Assembly: GCA_003486385.1 (NCBI GenBank)
Contig: DNFT01000024.1
Span: 1 to 13,524 of the forward strand
Length of the DNA stretch: 13,524 bases
Origin: Eubacterium sp.
GTDB lineage: Bacteria; Bacillota; Clostridia; Lachnospirales; Lachnospiraceae
Direction of reading: 5' to 3'
A model generated the notes under the pieces. It worked only from the letters and a program-made list of their open reading frames with translations. It made no database searches and had not been told where the DNA came from. The translations under genes were made by a program, and so were the position numbers. Every line of letters starts with the position of its first letter. The stretch's first letter is position 1. This document shows positions 7,014-13,524 of this stretch, piece by piece.

Positions 7014-7028
7014 GCTTAATAATTAAGC
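7014..7028. promoter_or_regulatory. Perfect 15-bp palindrome upstream of the lacZ promoter
   Basis: GCTTAAT-A-ATTAAGC is a perfect odd palindrome whose centre lies 25 bases upstream of the lacZ -35 box (about -60). That position suits an activator site, or an operator acting at a distance. The regulator is unknown, and the A/T-rich core makes chance occurrence possible. Confidence 0.4.
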
Positions 7029-7040
7029 CAGATGGCAGAC

Positions 7041-7075
7041 AAAACGAAAACGGCACAGCCGGAACCGGCTGTGCC
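7041..7075 (-). terminator. Intrinsic terminator of the exporter/cardiolipin-synthase operon
   Basis: An 11-bp G/C-rich perfect stem pairs 7052-7062 (GGCACAGCCGG) with 7065-7075. On the minus strand it is followed by TTTTCGTTTT (7041-7050). It lies about 70 bases after the stop codon at 7145. The stretch 7076-7144 shows nothing else. Confidence 0.85.
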
Positions 7076-7144
7076 CCATTCCTCCGCCTTGCATATGAAA
7101 CAATCATTCGGCGTCAATGTATCAGAAACCTATTTTTCGGTGTA

Positions 7145-9139
7145 CTAGAACAAAAACCTCGCCCAGTAAAACAGTGACTTTATAATATTTTTCCTCACCC
7201 TGCGCGTTGTGGTTATTTCCTGCAGCACAACATTGTCAGGCTTGTCATAGCTGCCATCCGGCAATGCGGTTACCGCAGACTTTTCATATTCCGACATGAT
7301 ACCGCGAAGCTGCGCATTCAGCTCATCGCTTTTAATCACAAGCATAAGCTCTGTGTCAAGATATGCGCTCCTCATGTCCATGTTGAATGAACCGACCACG
7401 GATATATCATCGTCAATCACCATGCTCTTTCCGTGGTATGACACCCCTCCATCGTATTCTAAGAGAGTGACACCCGTATCAAGCATTCTGTCCCTGTTCT
7501 TTTCAAGATCCGCCGCCCCGAAGCTGTTGCCATTGTTAGCAACGGAATTAGTCATTACCGTGACATCTTTTCCTGCGGCTGCGTCCTTCAGAGTATCATA
7601 CATCATATCATTGCAGATTATGTACGGTGTGTGAAGCTTGACGGAATCCTCCGCACTGTCTATAAGGCTCATAAGCTTATGCCACACAACAGGCTCCTTC
7701 ACTCCGGCATTCACCGGATTTGAAAGCAGTGCTATGCTCTCAACCGGAAACGTATTATCCTCATAAGAATAATTCTCCAGAAGCTCCTCATGCTCAGAGC
7801 AGTATTTTTCGTAGTCCTGTGCTATGCGCTCCGCTGCGTGCTTCACACAATACCTGTCCGCAAGACTTTTTCCATGAGCGTACCTGCTGCATTCACCGCT
7901 GTTTTTTACCGTCTCATAGTAGGCTGAAAGCTCATTTACCGAAGCCTTCTCCTGCTCCTCCGCCGGAGTACTTCTCCACACCAGCACATCTCTGTCATAA
8001 TTTTTATAGTCACTGTAATCGCCAAGAAAATAGTTGAATGTATTTCTTCCACCAAGCATATATATCTGCCTGTCAACAATGAGATACTTGTCATGCATAC
8101 GTGCCATGCCCTTGTACATGGTAAACGGATTTATCTCATTGTACATCATAAAGCTTACATTCTCCTTGGCAGACAACGCATAGAAGTAAGGATTCCACTT
8201 CGTATGTAAGACACCATCAAAGCCATCCACAAGGACATTTACATTTACGCCCCTGTCGGCTGCCTCGCACAGCGCACCCAGCATTATCCTGCCGCTCTCA
8301 TCCGACATAAAATCAAAGGTTGAAAGGATTATCTCCGACTGAGCATTCTGTATCATCCGTACTCTGCTTAAAAGTGCCTCCGAATTGTCCTCGACAATGA
8401 CTGCTCTCTCAGTGCCATCCGTATTCCACATGGCAGCCTGCTTATCGCCATCATACTCCGGCTGCCTGTAGCTTCCGATAACCGCTATCGCAAGATTAAC
8501 ACTCACATACACAAGCACGAACACAAGTATTGCCGTCACCGGCTTCCACATCTTTATTTTTCCGCTCGTCACCGGCTTATTCATAAACACTCGCGCATAG
8601 TAGACTATATAGCATGCAAACGAAAAGATATTCATAATTATGCAAATTGAGATAATAAGTCCCGCCGCAAAATAGGACATGTCAACGACAAGCAGCAGTA
8701 TAACCATCGCCCCATAGAGCACAGCCGTACATAGCTTTCCGTACCATCTTGCGCCATCCATCATGCTTCCCTTTTTTAACATGATGGCACCCATGATTCC
8801 CATGAACATTTCCTTCACAACGAAAAGTATCACAAGATACCTCATCGTCGGATAGCGGAATGACAGGCTTATGAACACCGCCGCCTGCGTAAGCTTATCA
8901 GCCACAGGGTCAAGCACCTTGCCCCACTCCGTTATCATGTTGAGATGTCTGGCGATTTTTCCGTCAAAGCAGTCCGTAAGCCCTGATATTCCCAGAATGA
9001 CCGCCGCCGCAATGTAGTCCGCCCTGCTGTCGGCACCTATATACACCGCCATGAATATAGGAATGAGTATTATGCGGAAATATCCCATAAGATTCGGGAT
9101 TGTAAACAAGTCCTTCCTGCTGTTAATCAGACGTTTCAT
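7145..9139 (-). CDS. CDP-alcohol phosphatidyltransferase / PLD-type cardiolipin synthase fusion
   Basis: A 664-residue membrane protein joining two enzymes of anionic phospholipid synthesis. Residues 1-190 are a complete CDP-alcohol phosphatidyltransferase domain with several membrane helices and the full motif DxxDGxxARx8GxxxDxxxD: D56, D59, G60, A63, R64, G73, D77, D81. A further membrane helix spans about 203-222. Residues 245-664 are a PLD-superfamily domain with two HKD motifs: H349/K351/D356 (MHDKYLIVD, then GGRN) and H569/K571/D576 (YHGKSMVID, then GSFN), as in bacterial cardiolipin synthases. The first half should condense CDP-diacylglycerol with an alcohol (glycerol-3-phosphate or phosphatidylglycerol). 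The second would make cardiolipin from two phosphatidylglycerols or from phosphatidylglycerol plus another phospholipid. ATG 9139 has AAAGGAG (9147-9153) 7 bases upstream. It is last in the likely exporter operon, 86 bases after the 615-residue subunit. Which half is active, and on what, is not decided by sequence. Confidence 0.88.
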   Translation of the reverse strand: MKRLINSRKDLFTIPNLMGYFRIILIPIFMAVYIGADSRADYIAAAVILGISGLTDCFDGKIARHLNMITEWGKVLDPVADKLTQAAVFISLSFRYPTMRYLVILFVVKEMFMGIMGAIMLKKGSMMDGARWYGKLCTAVLYGAMVILLLVVDMSYFAAGLIISICIIMNIFSFACYIVYYARVFMNKPVTSGKIKMWKPVTAILVFVLVYVSVNLAIAVIGSYRQPEYDGDKQAAMWNTDGTERAVIVEDNSEALLSRVRMIQNAQSEIILSTFDFMSDESGRIMLGALCEAADRGVNVNVLVDGFDGVLHTKWNPYFYALSAKENVSFMMYNEINPFTMYKGMARMHDKYLIVDRQIYMLGGRNTFNYFLGDYSDYKNYDRDVLVWRSTPAEEQEKASVNELSAYYETVKNSGECSRYAHGKSLADRYCVKHAAERIAQDYEKYCSEHEELLENYSYEDNTFPVESIALLSNPVNAGVKEPVVWHKLMSLIDSAEDSVKLHTPYIICNDMMYDTLKDAAAGKDVTVMTNSVANNGNSFGAADLEKNRDRMLDTGVTLLEYDGGVSYHGKSMVIDDDISVVGSFNMDMRSAYLDTELMLVIKSDELNAQLRGIMSEYEKSAVTALPDGSYDKPDNVVLQEITTTRRVRKNIIKSLFYWARFLF

Positions 9140-9158
9140 AATCCATCTCCTTTCCTGT

Positions 9159-9220
9159 CTGGGACAGGGGTCTGACCCCTATGTCCCAAAATGGGACAAG
9201 GGGTCAGACCCCTGTCCCAG
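9159..9220. repeat. REP-like long palindrome, copy A
   Basis: Arms 9159-9188 and 9192-9220 are complementary over about 29 bp with a single extra A in the left arm and an AAA turn. Each arm is itself a hairpin: GGGACA pairs with TGTCCC around a GGGGTCTGACCCC core palindrome. It fills most of the 86-base gap between the 615-residue exporter gene and the lipid-synthase gene, and ends 5 bases before the ribosome binding site of the latter. A T-run (9222-9227) follows only on the plus strand, where no gene reads into it. Related GGGACAG/CTGTCCC elements are common in several bacterial phyla, and I associate them with REP-associated tyrosine transposases; none is encoded here. Confidence 0.85.
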
Positions 9221-9225
9221 ATTTT

Positions 9226-11073
9226 TTATCCCTCAAACTGGCTGTTGTAAAGCTGTGCATAGAAACCATTCTGTGCCAAAAGCTGCTTGTGATTTCCCTG
9301 CTCTATGATATCTCCGTCCTTCATCACAAGAATGACATCCGCATCCCTTATCGTTGAAAGTCTGTGCGCTATTACGAAGCTCGTTCTTCCCTTCATAAGG
9401 TTTGCCATCGCATCCTGTATGTGCTGCTCCGTTCTGGTATCTACCGAGCTTGTCGCTTCATCAAGAATCATTATCCTGTTGTCGGCAAGTATGGCTCTGG
9501 CTATTGTGAGAAGCTGCTTCTGTCCCTGTGACACGTTGCTTGCCTCCTCGTTAAGCTCCATATCATAGCCGCCGGGCAGTGTCCTTATAAAGTGGTCTGC
9601 GTTGGCTGCCTTAGCTGCCGCGATGACCTCCTCGTCGGTCGCATCAAGACGTCCATATCTGATATTTTCCATGATTGTTCCCTTGAATAACCATGTATCC
9701 TGAAGCACCATTCCGAACGCCTCGCGAAGATTCCTTCTCTCAAAGTCCTTCACATTTTCACCGTCCACCTTGATACAGCCGGAGTTCACATCATAAAAGC
9801 GCATGAGGAGCTTGACCATGGTGGTCTTTCCTGCTCCTGTAGGGCCAACGATTGCAACCATGCTTCCCGGCTCCACATGACATGTAAAATCATGAATGAC
9901 AGGCTTCTGTGGGTCATAGCCGAACCTGACATGCTCAAACTCAACCTCACCCTTGATATCCTCAAGTCTTACCGGATTCTCGGTAACCGGCTCCTCTTCC
10001 TCGTCAAGGAACTCGAATATTCTCTCCGCAGCGGCAGCCATCGACTGTAACATGTTAAATACCTGTGCAATCTGTGTTATAGGCTGTGTAAAGCTCCTTA
10101 CATACTGTATGAACGCCTGAATATCACCTACCGTAATCGAACCGGCAACCGCAAGCATGCTGCCTGTCACAGCCACCGCAACATAGCCAAGATTTCCTAC
10201 AAATGTCATTATAGGCTGCATAAGTCCCGATAAGAACTGTGATTTCCACGCAGATGCGTAGAGCTTTGCGTTCGTCTCCTGAAAATCCTGATTTACCTTT
10301 TCCTCACGGTTAAATGCCTTGATTATCGTATGTCCGCTGTAGGACTCCTCTATTGTTCCGTTGATGTCTCCTAAGTATTCCTGCTGTGCCTTGAAGTACT
10401 TCTGAGAATGTTTTACAACAGCACTTATCAAAAATGCCGATATCGGAAGTATCACAAGCGCGATGAGCGTCATAAGCGGGCTTATCGTCATCATCATTAT
10501 GAACACACCAATGAGTGTTGTAACAGATGTTATAAGTGTTGTGATACTCTGGTTGAGGCTCATTCCGAAGGTATCAACATCATTGGTTATTCTTGAGAGC
10601 ACCTCACCGACAGTCTTAGACTCAAAATATGCCAGAGGCATTCTGTTAATCTTCCCGGAAATTTCCTTTCTCATTCTGAAGCTTAATTTCTGCGATATAC
10701 CGCTCATTATATATCCCTGTATAAATGAAAACAACGCACTTACACAGTACAAGCCAAGAAGTATAAGCAAAATAACACCTATCTTGTGAAAATCAATGCC
10801 CGCTCCGCCTGACACCTTTGATACAAGACCGTTGAATATCTCGGTTGTCGCCTTTGACAGCACCTTCGGTCCTACTATGTTAAAGACCGTTCCGGCAACG
10901 GCACTTATCATTACAAGCACTATCGCTATCTTATAGCTTCCGATATAGGACAATATTTTCCTTGTTGTGCCATTAAAGTCCTTCGCCTTCTCGCCCGGCA
11001 TCATGCCGCCGTGCCCACCCGGACCACGTCTGCCCATATTTCTGTTTTTTGAATATTCTCTATTATCGCCCAT
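9226..11073 (-). CDS. ABC exporter subunit with the catalytically competent NBD
   Basis: A 615-residue half-transporter of the heterodimeric multidrug-exporter type (compare BmrCD, LmrCD, EfrCD, TM287/288). A glycine/arginine-rich cytoplasmic N-terminus (1-35) leads into a six-helix transmembrane domain (about 45-335) and then a nucleotide-binding domain (about 370-610). Walker A is G410-T417 (GPTGAGKT), Q-loop Q458, Walker B with catalytic Glu539 (ILDEATSSVD) and switch His570 (VIAHRLST) are all intact. The signature at 514-518 is VSQGQ in place of LSGGQ, so the ATP site completed by this signature is weakened. ATG 11073 lies 3 bases after the stop of the 717-residue subunit. Its GGAGG ribosome binding site (11082-11086) sits inside the last codons of that gene, which points to translational coupling and equal amounts of the two proteins. 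The substrate is unknown; drugs, peptides or lipids are all possible. Confidence 0.92.
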   Translation of the reverse strand: MGDNREYSKNRNMGRRGPGGHGGMMPGEKAKDFNGTTRKILSYIGSYKIAIVLVMISAVAGTVFNIVGPKVLSKATTEIFNGLVSKVSGGAGIDFHKIGVILLILLGLYCVSALFSFIQGYIMSGISQKLSFRMRKEISGKINRMPLAYFESKTVGEVLSRITNDVDTFGMSLNQSITTLITSVTTLIGVFIMMMTISPLMTLIALVILPISAFLISAVVKHSQKYFKAQQEYLGDINGTIEESYSGHTIIKAFNREEKVNQDFQETNAKLYASAWKSQFLSGLMQPIMTFVGNLGYVAVAVTGSMLAVAGSITVGDIQAFIQYVRSFTQPITQIAQVFNMLQSMAAAAERIFEFLDEEEEPVTENPVRLEDIKGEVEFEHVRFGYDPQKPVIHDFTCHVEPGSMVAIVGPTGAGKTTMVKLLMRFYDVNSGCIKVDGENVKDFERRNLREAFGMVLQDTWLFKGTIMENIRYGRLDATDEEVIAAAKAANADHFIRTLPGGYDMELNEEASNVSQGQKQLLTIARAILADNRIMILDEATSSVDTRTEQHIQDAMANLMKGRTSFVIAHRLSTIRDADVILVMKDGDIIEQGNHKQLLAQNGFYAQLYNSQFEG

Positions 11074-11076
11074 CCT

Positions 11077-13230
11077 TTAAGCCTCCTCTCCTGCAAGCTC
11101 CGCTTCGGAAAGCTGGGATTTTGCAATTTCAAGATATTCAGGACAGTTCTTTAAAAGCTCCCTGTGTGTTCCCTTTCCAACAGTCCTGCCTTCATTAAGA
11201 AGTATAATCTGGTCTGCATTCATAATGGTTGAAATTCTCTGAGCAACTATAATCACGGAAGCGTCCTTTGTTCTCTTTGAAAGTGCCTTTCTAAGTGCCG
11301 CGTCCGTCTTAAAATCAAGCGCCGAAAAGCTGTCATCAAACACATATACCTTAGGCTTTACAGCAATGGCTCTGGCAATGGATAGTCTCTGCTTCTGCCC
11401 TCCGGACACATTCGTTCCGCCCTGCGCGATGGATTCAGCGTAGCCATCCTTCCTGCTGTCAATAAACTCGGCCGCCTGCGCGATAGCAGCCGCCTCCTTC
11501 ATATCCTCATCAGTGACAAAATCCCCGCCGTACTTGATATTGCTCTCAATCGTTCCCGAAAAGAGCACACCCTTCTGAGGCACAAGACCTATATGGCTTC
11601 TAAGCTCCTTCTGCGACATATCGCGGATATCCACGCCGTCAAGCGTTATGCTTCCCTCCGTGACATCGTAGAATCTGTCTAATAAATTTACCACCGTGGA
11701 TTTTCCACAGCCTGTGCTTCCTATGATTGCTGTTGTCTTTCCCGGTTCAGCCTTGAAGCTCAAGCCGGAGATTGCGTTCTCACTTCCACCATCGAATCTG
11801 AATGAAACATTCCTAAACTCGACAACTCCCTTGCAGTCTGTAAGCTTCCTGTCTGTATTTTCGGTGTCTGCCTTATCCGTTATCGTCTCTCTGGTGTTTA
11901 AAACCTCCTCGATACGATCTGCAGCAACGCCCGCTCTAGGAAGCATGACGGATATCATCGTTATCATAAGGAATGCCATGACAATCTGCATTGTGTAGGT
12001 TATGAATGCCATCATATCACCCACCTGCATGCGTCCGATGTCAATTCCCTTCGCACCCATCCATACTATAAGCACTGTAATCGCATTCATAATGAGCATC
12101 ATCGCAGGCATCATCATGGACATGACACGGTTGGTAAAGAGCTGTGTTGACATGAGCTCCCTGTTCGCCTTGTCAAATCTCTCCTCCTCATGCTTCTCCC
12201 TGCTGAACGCCCTTATGACCATCGTACCCGTGAGTATCTCTCGTGATACTAAGTTTACGCGGTCGACAAGACTCTGCATCCTCTTAAACTTAGGCATGGC
12301 AACAACCATAAGCACAAGCACAAGCGAAAGCACCGCGCCAACAGCAACACCGATTATCCAGCCCATTCCGGTATCTGTTCCCATAACCTTTATGATACCG
12401 CCTATTCCTATTATAGGTGCATACAGGACAATTCTAAGCATCATGACCGATACCTGCTGTACCTGCTGTACATCGTTGGTGCTTCTTGTTATAAGAGAGG
12501 CTGTTGAAAATTTATTTATATCGGCATTGGAAAATCCGATAACCTTGGTAAAAAGCTTCTCTCTCAGGTCACGTCCTATAGCCGCTGCTGTTTTTGCCCC
12601 GATAAATCCCACTCCTATCGCTGCCGCAACCATGAGAAGTGTCATGGCAAGCATCTTAGCTCCTGTAATCAGAAGATAATTTCTCTGGATTGCATTAAGG
12701 TCATAGCCTAGAAGCGTATACTCACTCTTTACCAGCTCAACCGCCATCTGGGACTTCATTGAGGAAGCCATATCCCCCATGGCTGCCTCAGCCTGCCCTG
12801 CTACATCCGACAGTGCTTCCTTTGTCACAAGCCCTGCCCTATAACCGTCAACAAGCTGACTGACACTGTACTGACCGGATGTATCAACCGAATACACCAT
12901 GCTCGCTGCAGTGAGCAGTGTATCATTTAACTTATCAAGCTCCTTCGATGACAATTTTTTTCTGACATACAACTCACCATCCATCTCGTAACATTCGTCC
13001 ATGTACATAATTTCATCTTCACTCATAAAAAGCTTCAATGCCTCATATGTCTGCGCAGTGTACTTCTCTGCCGCCGCGCCCTCGATACCGCTCTGCTGTA
13101 TTCCGACATCAACGATATCCGAGGTATATGACGGGAGCGATAGGTCACAGAACGCCTGGACACACAGAAGCAGCAGTATAGCAAGCACAGCAAGCTTGTG
13201 GTCAGCCAGATACTTAATCAATTTTCCCAT
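11077..13230 (-). CDS. ABC exporter subunit with degenerate NBD and large extracytoplasmic insert
   Basis: A 717-residue half-transporter. Transmembrane helix 1 is at about 13-33. It is followed by an unusually long hydrophilic stretch (about 36-185, rich in acidic residues and predicted outside) before helix 2 (about 187-210). The remaining helices end near 435 and the NBD covers about 467-700. Walker A is G504-S511 (GSTGCGKS), Q-loop Q552, signature VSGGQ at 608-612 is near-canonical. The catalytic glutamate is Asp633 (VFDDSFSALD) and the switch histidine is Gln664 (VAQRIST). This D/Q signature marks the degenerate subunit of asymmetric heterodimeric exporters, matching the neighbour with intact Glu/His but altered signature. 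ATG 13230 was preferred over GTG 13248 because GAGGA (13235-13239) lies just before it and the GTG has no such site. It is the first gene of the operon with promoter at 13339-13367. Confidence 0.92.
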   Translation of the reverse strand: MGKLIKYLADHKLAVLAILLLLCVQAFCDLSLPSYTSDIVDVGIQQSGIEGAAAEKYTAQTYEALKLFMSEDEIMYMDECYEMDGELYVRKKLSSKELDKLNDTLLTAASMVYSVDTSGQYSVSQLVDGYRAGLVTKEALSDVAGQAEAAMGDMASSMKSQMAVELVKSEYTLLGYDLNAIQRNYLLITGAKMLAMTLLMVAAAIGVGFIGAKTAAAIGRDLREKLFTKVIGFSNADINKFSTASLITRSTNDVQQVQQVSVMMLRIVLYAPIIGIGGIIKVMGTDTGMGWIIGVAVGAVLSLVLVLMVVAMPKFKRMQSLVDRVNLVSREILTGTMVIRAFSREKHEEERFDKANRELMSTQLFTNRVMSMMMPAMMLIMNAITVLIVWMGAKGIDIGRMQVGDMMAFITYTMQIVMAFLMITMISVMLPRAGVAADRIEEVLNTRETITDKADTENTDRKLTDCKGVVEFRNVSFRFDGGSENAISGLSFKAEPGKTTAIIGSTGCGKSTVVNLLDRFYDVTEGSITLDGVDIRDMSQKELRSHIGLVPQKGVLFSGTIESNIKYGGDFVTDEDMKEAAAIAQAAEFIDSRKDGYAESIAQGGTNVSGGQKQRLSIARAIAVKPKVYVFDDSFSALDFKTDAALRKALSKRTKDASVIIVAQRISTIMNADQIILLNEGRTVGKGTHRELLKNCPEYLEIAKSQLSEAELAGEEA

Positions 13231-13234
13231 AATT

Positions 13235-13239
13235 TCCTC
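13235..13239 (-). promoter_or_regulatory. Ribosome binding site that fixes the 717-residue subunit start
   Basis: GAGGA on the minus strand, 4-5 bases before ATG 13230. The alternative in-frame GTG 13248 lacks a purine-rich site at the right distance. Confidence 0.6.
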
Positions 13240-13290
13240 ATTTCCCACAGTACATCATCTATAATATGCCGTTGCGGTCAAAGGTTCACA

Positions 13291-13308
13291 ACATTACCTT
13301 TATAATGT
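13291..13308. promoter_or_regulatory. ACATTA inverted repeat in the exporter leader, operator candidate
   Basis: ACATTA (13291-13296) and TAATGT (13303-13308) form a perfect 6-bp inverted repeat with a 6-base centre. A further TAATGT occurs at 13312-13317. The cluster lies about 25-40 bases downstream of the predicted transcription start, a position where a repressor could block the polymerase. No regulator gene is adjacent inside the window. Confidence 0.4.
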
Positions 13309-13338
13309 ACTTAATGTATTTTTTACTGTTTACAAGCA

Positions 13339-13367
13339 ATAATGCCACCCAGAAAAACTTAAGTCAA
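13339..13367 (-). promoter_or_regulatory. Promoter of the exporter/lipid-synthase operon
   Basis: On the minus strand TTGACT (13362-13367) and CATTAT (13339-13344) are separated by 17 bases. The leader to ATG 13230 is then about 100 bases and holds the ACATTA repeats. A weaker alternative, TTGTGA-N19-TATTAT, lies closer to the gene. Confidence 0.55.
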
Positions 13368-13417
13368 CAGACTTTATGAAAAGTTAATATAACCTTTATA
13401 AGATTTCACTTTTATAC

Positions 13418-13455
13418 AAAAAAGCTGCCGCACAGAAAACATCTGCTGCGGCAGC
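13418..13455 (-). terminator. Intrinsic terminator of a minus-strand gene beyond the right edge
   Basis: GCTGCCGCA (13424-13432) pairs with TGCGGCAGC (13447-13455), extended by CAGA/TCTG around an AAACA loop with one bulged C. On the minus strand it is followed by TTTTTT (13418-13423). It insulates the exporter operon from whatever lies upstream outside the window. Confidence 0.85.
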
Positions 13456-13460
13456 CACGC

Positions 13461-13521
13461 TGGGACAGGGACCAGACCCCTGTGTCCCAACCTTGGGACA
13501 TGGGGTCTGGTCCCTGTCCCA
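13461..13521. repeat. REP-like long palindrome, copy B
   Basis: Arms 13461-13490 and 13493-13521 are complementary almost throughout, with one short bulge (CTGTG against CATG). The outer sequence TGGGACAGGG matches copy A at 9159-9220. The core differs: GGGACCAGACCCC in the left arm and GGGGTCTGGTCCC in the right, where copy A has GGGGTCTGACCCC and GGGGTCAGACCCC. It lies just outside the terminator at 13418-13455, on the side the unseen gene transcribes from. Confidence 0.85.
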
Positions 13522-13524
13522 AGG

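Noticed and set aside
9159..9227. Palindrome copy A as a rho-independent terminator
   Set aside because: The T-run follows it only on the plus strand, where no gene reads toward it. For the minus-strand operon the sequence after the hairpin is ACAGGAAAGGAG, not U-rich.
12002..12679. 225-codon open frame on the plus strand with hydrophobic stretches
   Set aside because: It is antisense to the transmembrane part of the 717-residue exporter subunit. The Ile/Ser/Thr-rich repeats are what the reverse complement of membrane-helix codons gives. No start signal was seen.
13282..13291. AGGTTCACAA shared with the terminator stem at 1501-1510
   Set aside because: A single 10-base match in different contexts (leader against terminator), without a matching second arm, is best taken as chance.

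Overview
The window looks like chromosomal DNA of a Gram-positive gut anaerobe of the Clostridia, most likely a Lachnospiraceae member (Roseburia/Agathobacter/Butyrivibrio type). This is inferred from the AGGAGG-type ribosome binding sites, the A/T-rich spacers with sigma-A-like promoters, the GGGtGRT plus NifU-like gene pair, a long intracellular-type GH2 beta-galactosidase and the general style of the proteins. No rRNA, tRNA, CRISPR array or intact mobile element is visible.

Left end (1-1400) is A/T-richer and eroded. It holds a degraded NERD/zinc-ribbon gene that lost its middle and its frame, then a Uma2 (DUF820) endonuclease-like gene that has its own good promoter but lost its C-terminal third where it runs tail-to-tail into an intact Nudix hydrolase gene. 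This looks like a rearrangement scar. After the Nudix gene, everything is on the minus strand.

Middle (1500-3500): a two-gene operon, with promoter, strong ribosome binding sites and terminator, encodes a NifU-like Fe-S-scaffold-type protein followed by the GGGtGRT protein. This pair is conserved in anaerobes but has no established function. Next (3705-6932) is a monocistronic 1075-residue LacZ-type beta-galactosidase with both catalytic glutamates, its own promoter and a palindromic operator candidate.

Right half (7050-13367): a probable three-gene operon reads from a promoter near 13350 to a terminator near 7060. It encodes a heterodimeric ABC exporter (717 + 615 residues, asymmetric nucleotide-binding sites, long extracytoplasmic insert in the larger subunit) and then a 664-residue membrane protein. 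That last protein fuses a complete CDP-alcohol phosphatidyltransferase domain to a two-HKD phospholipase-D/cardiolipin-synthase domain. The exporter would act in the membrane and the fusion protein in anionic phospholipid synthesis; their linkage is suggestive only.

Two copies of a 61-62 bp REP-like long palindrome built on GGGACAGGG...CCCTGTCCC occur. One lies between the exporter and the cardiolipin synthase, ending a few bases before the ribosome binding site of the latter. The other is at the right edge, beside a terminator of a gene outside the window. The two copies differ by paired substitutions that keep the long stem intact. The strongest leads are the lipid-synthase fusion, the GGGtGRT/NifU pair and the palindrome family.
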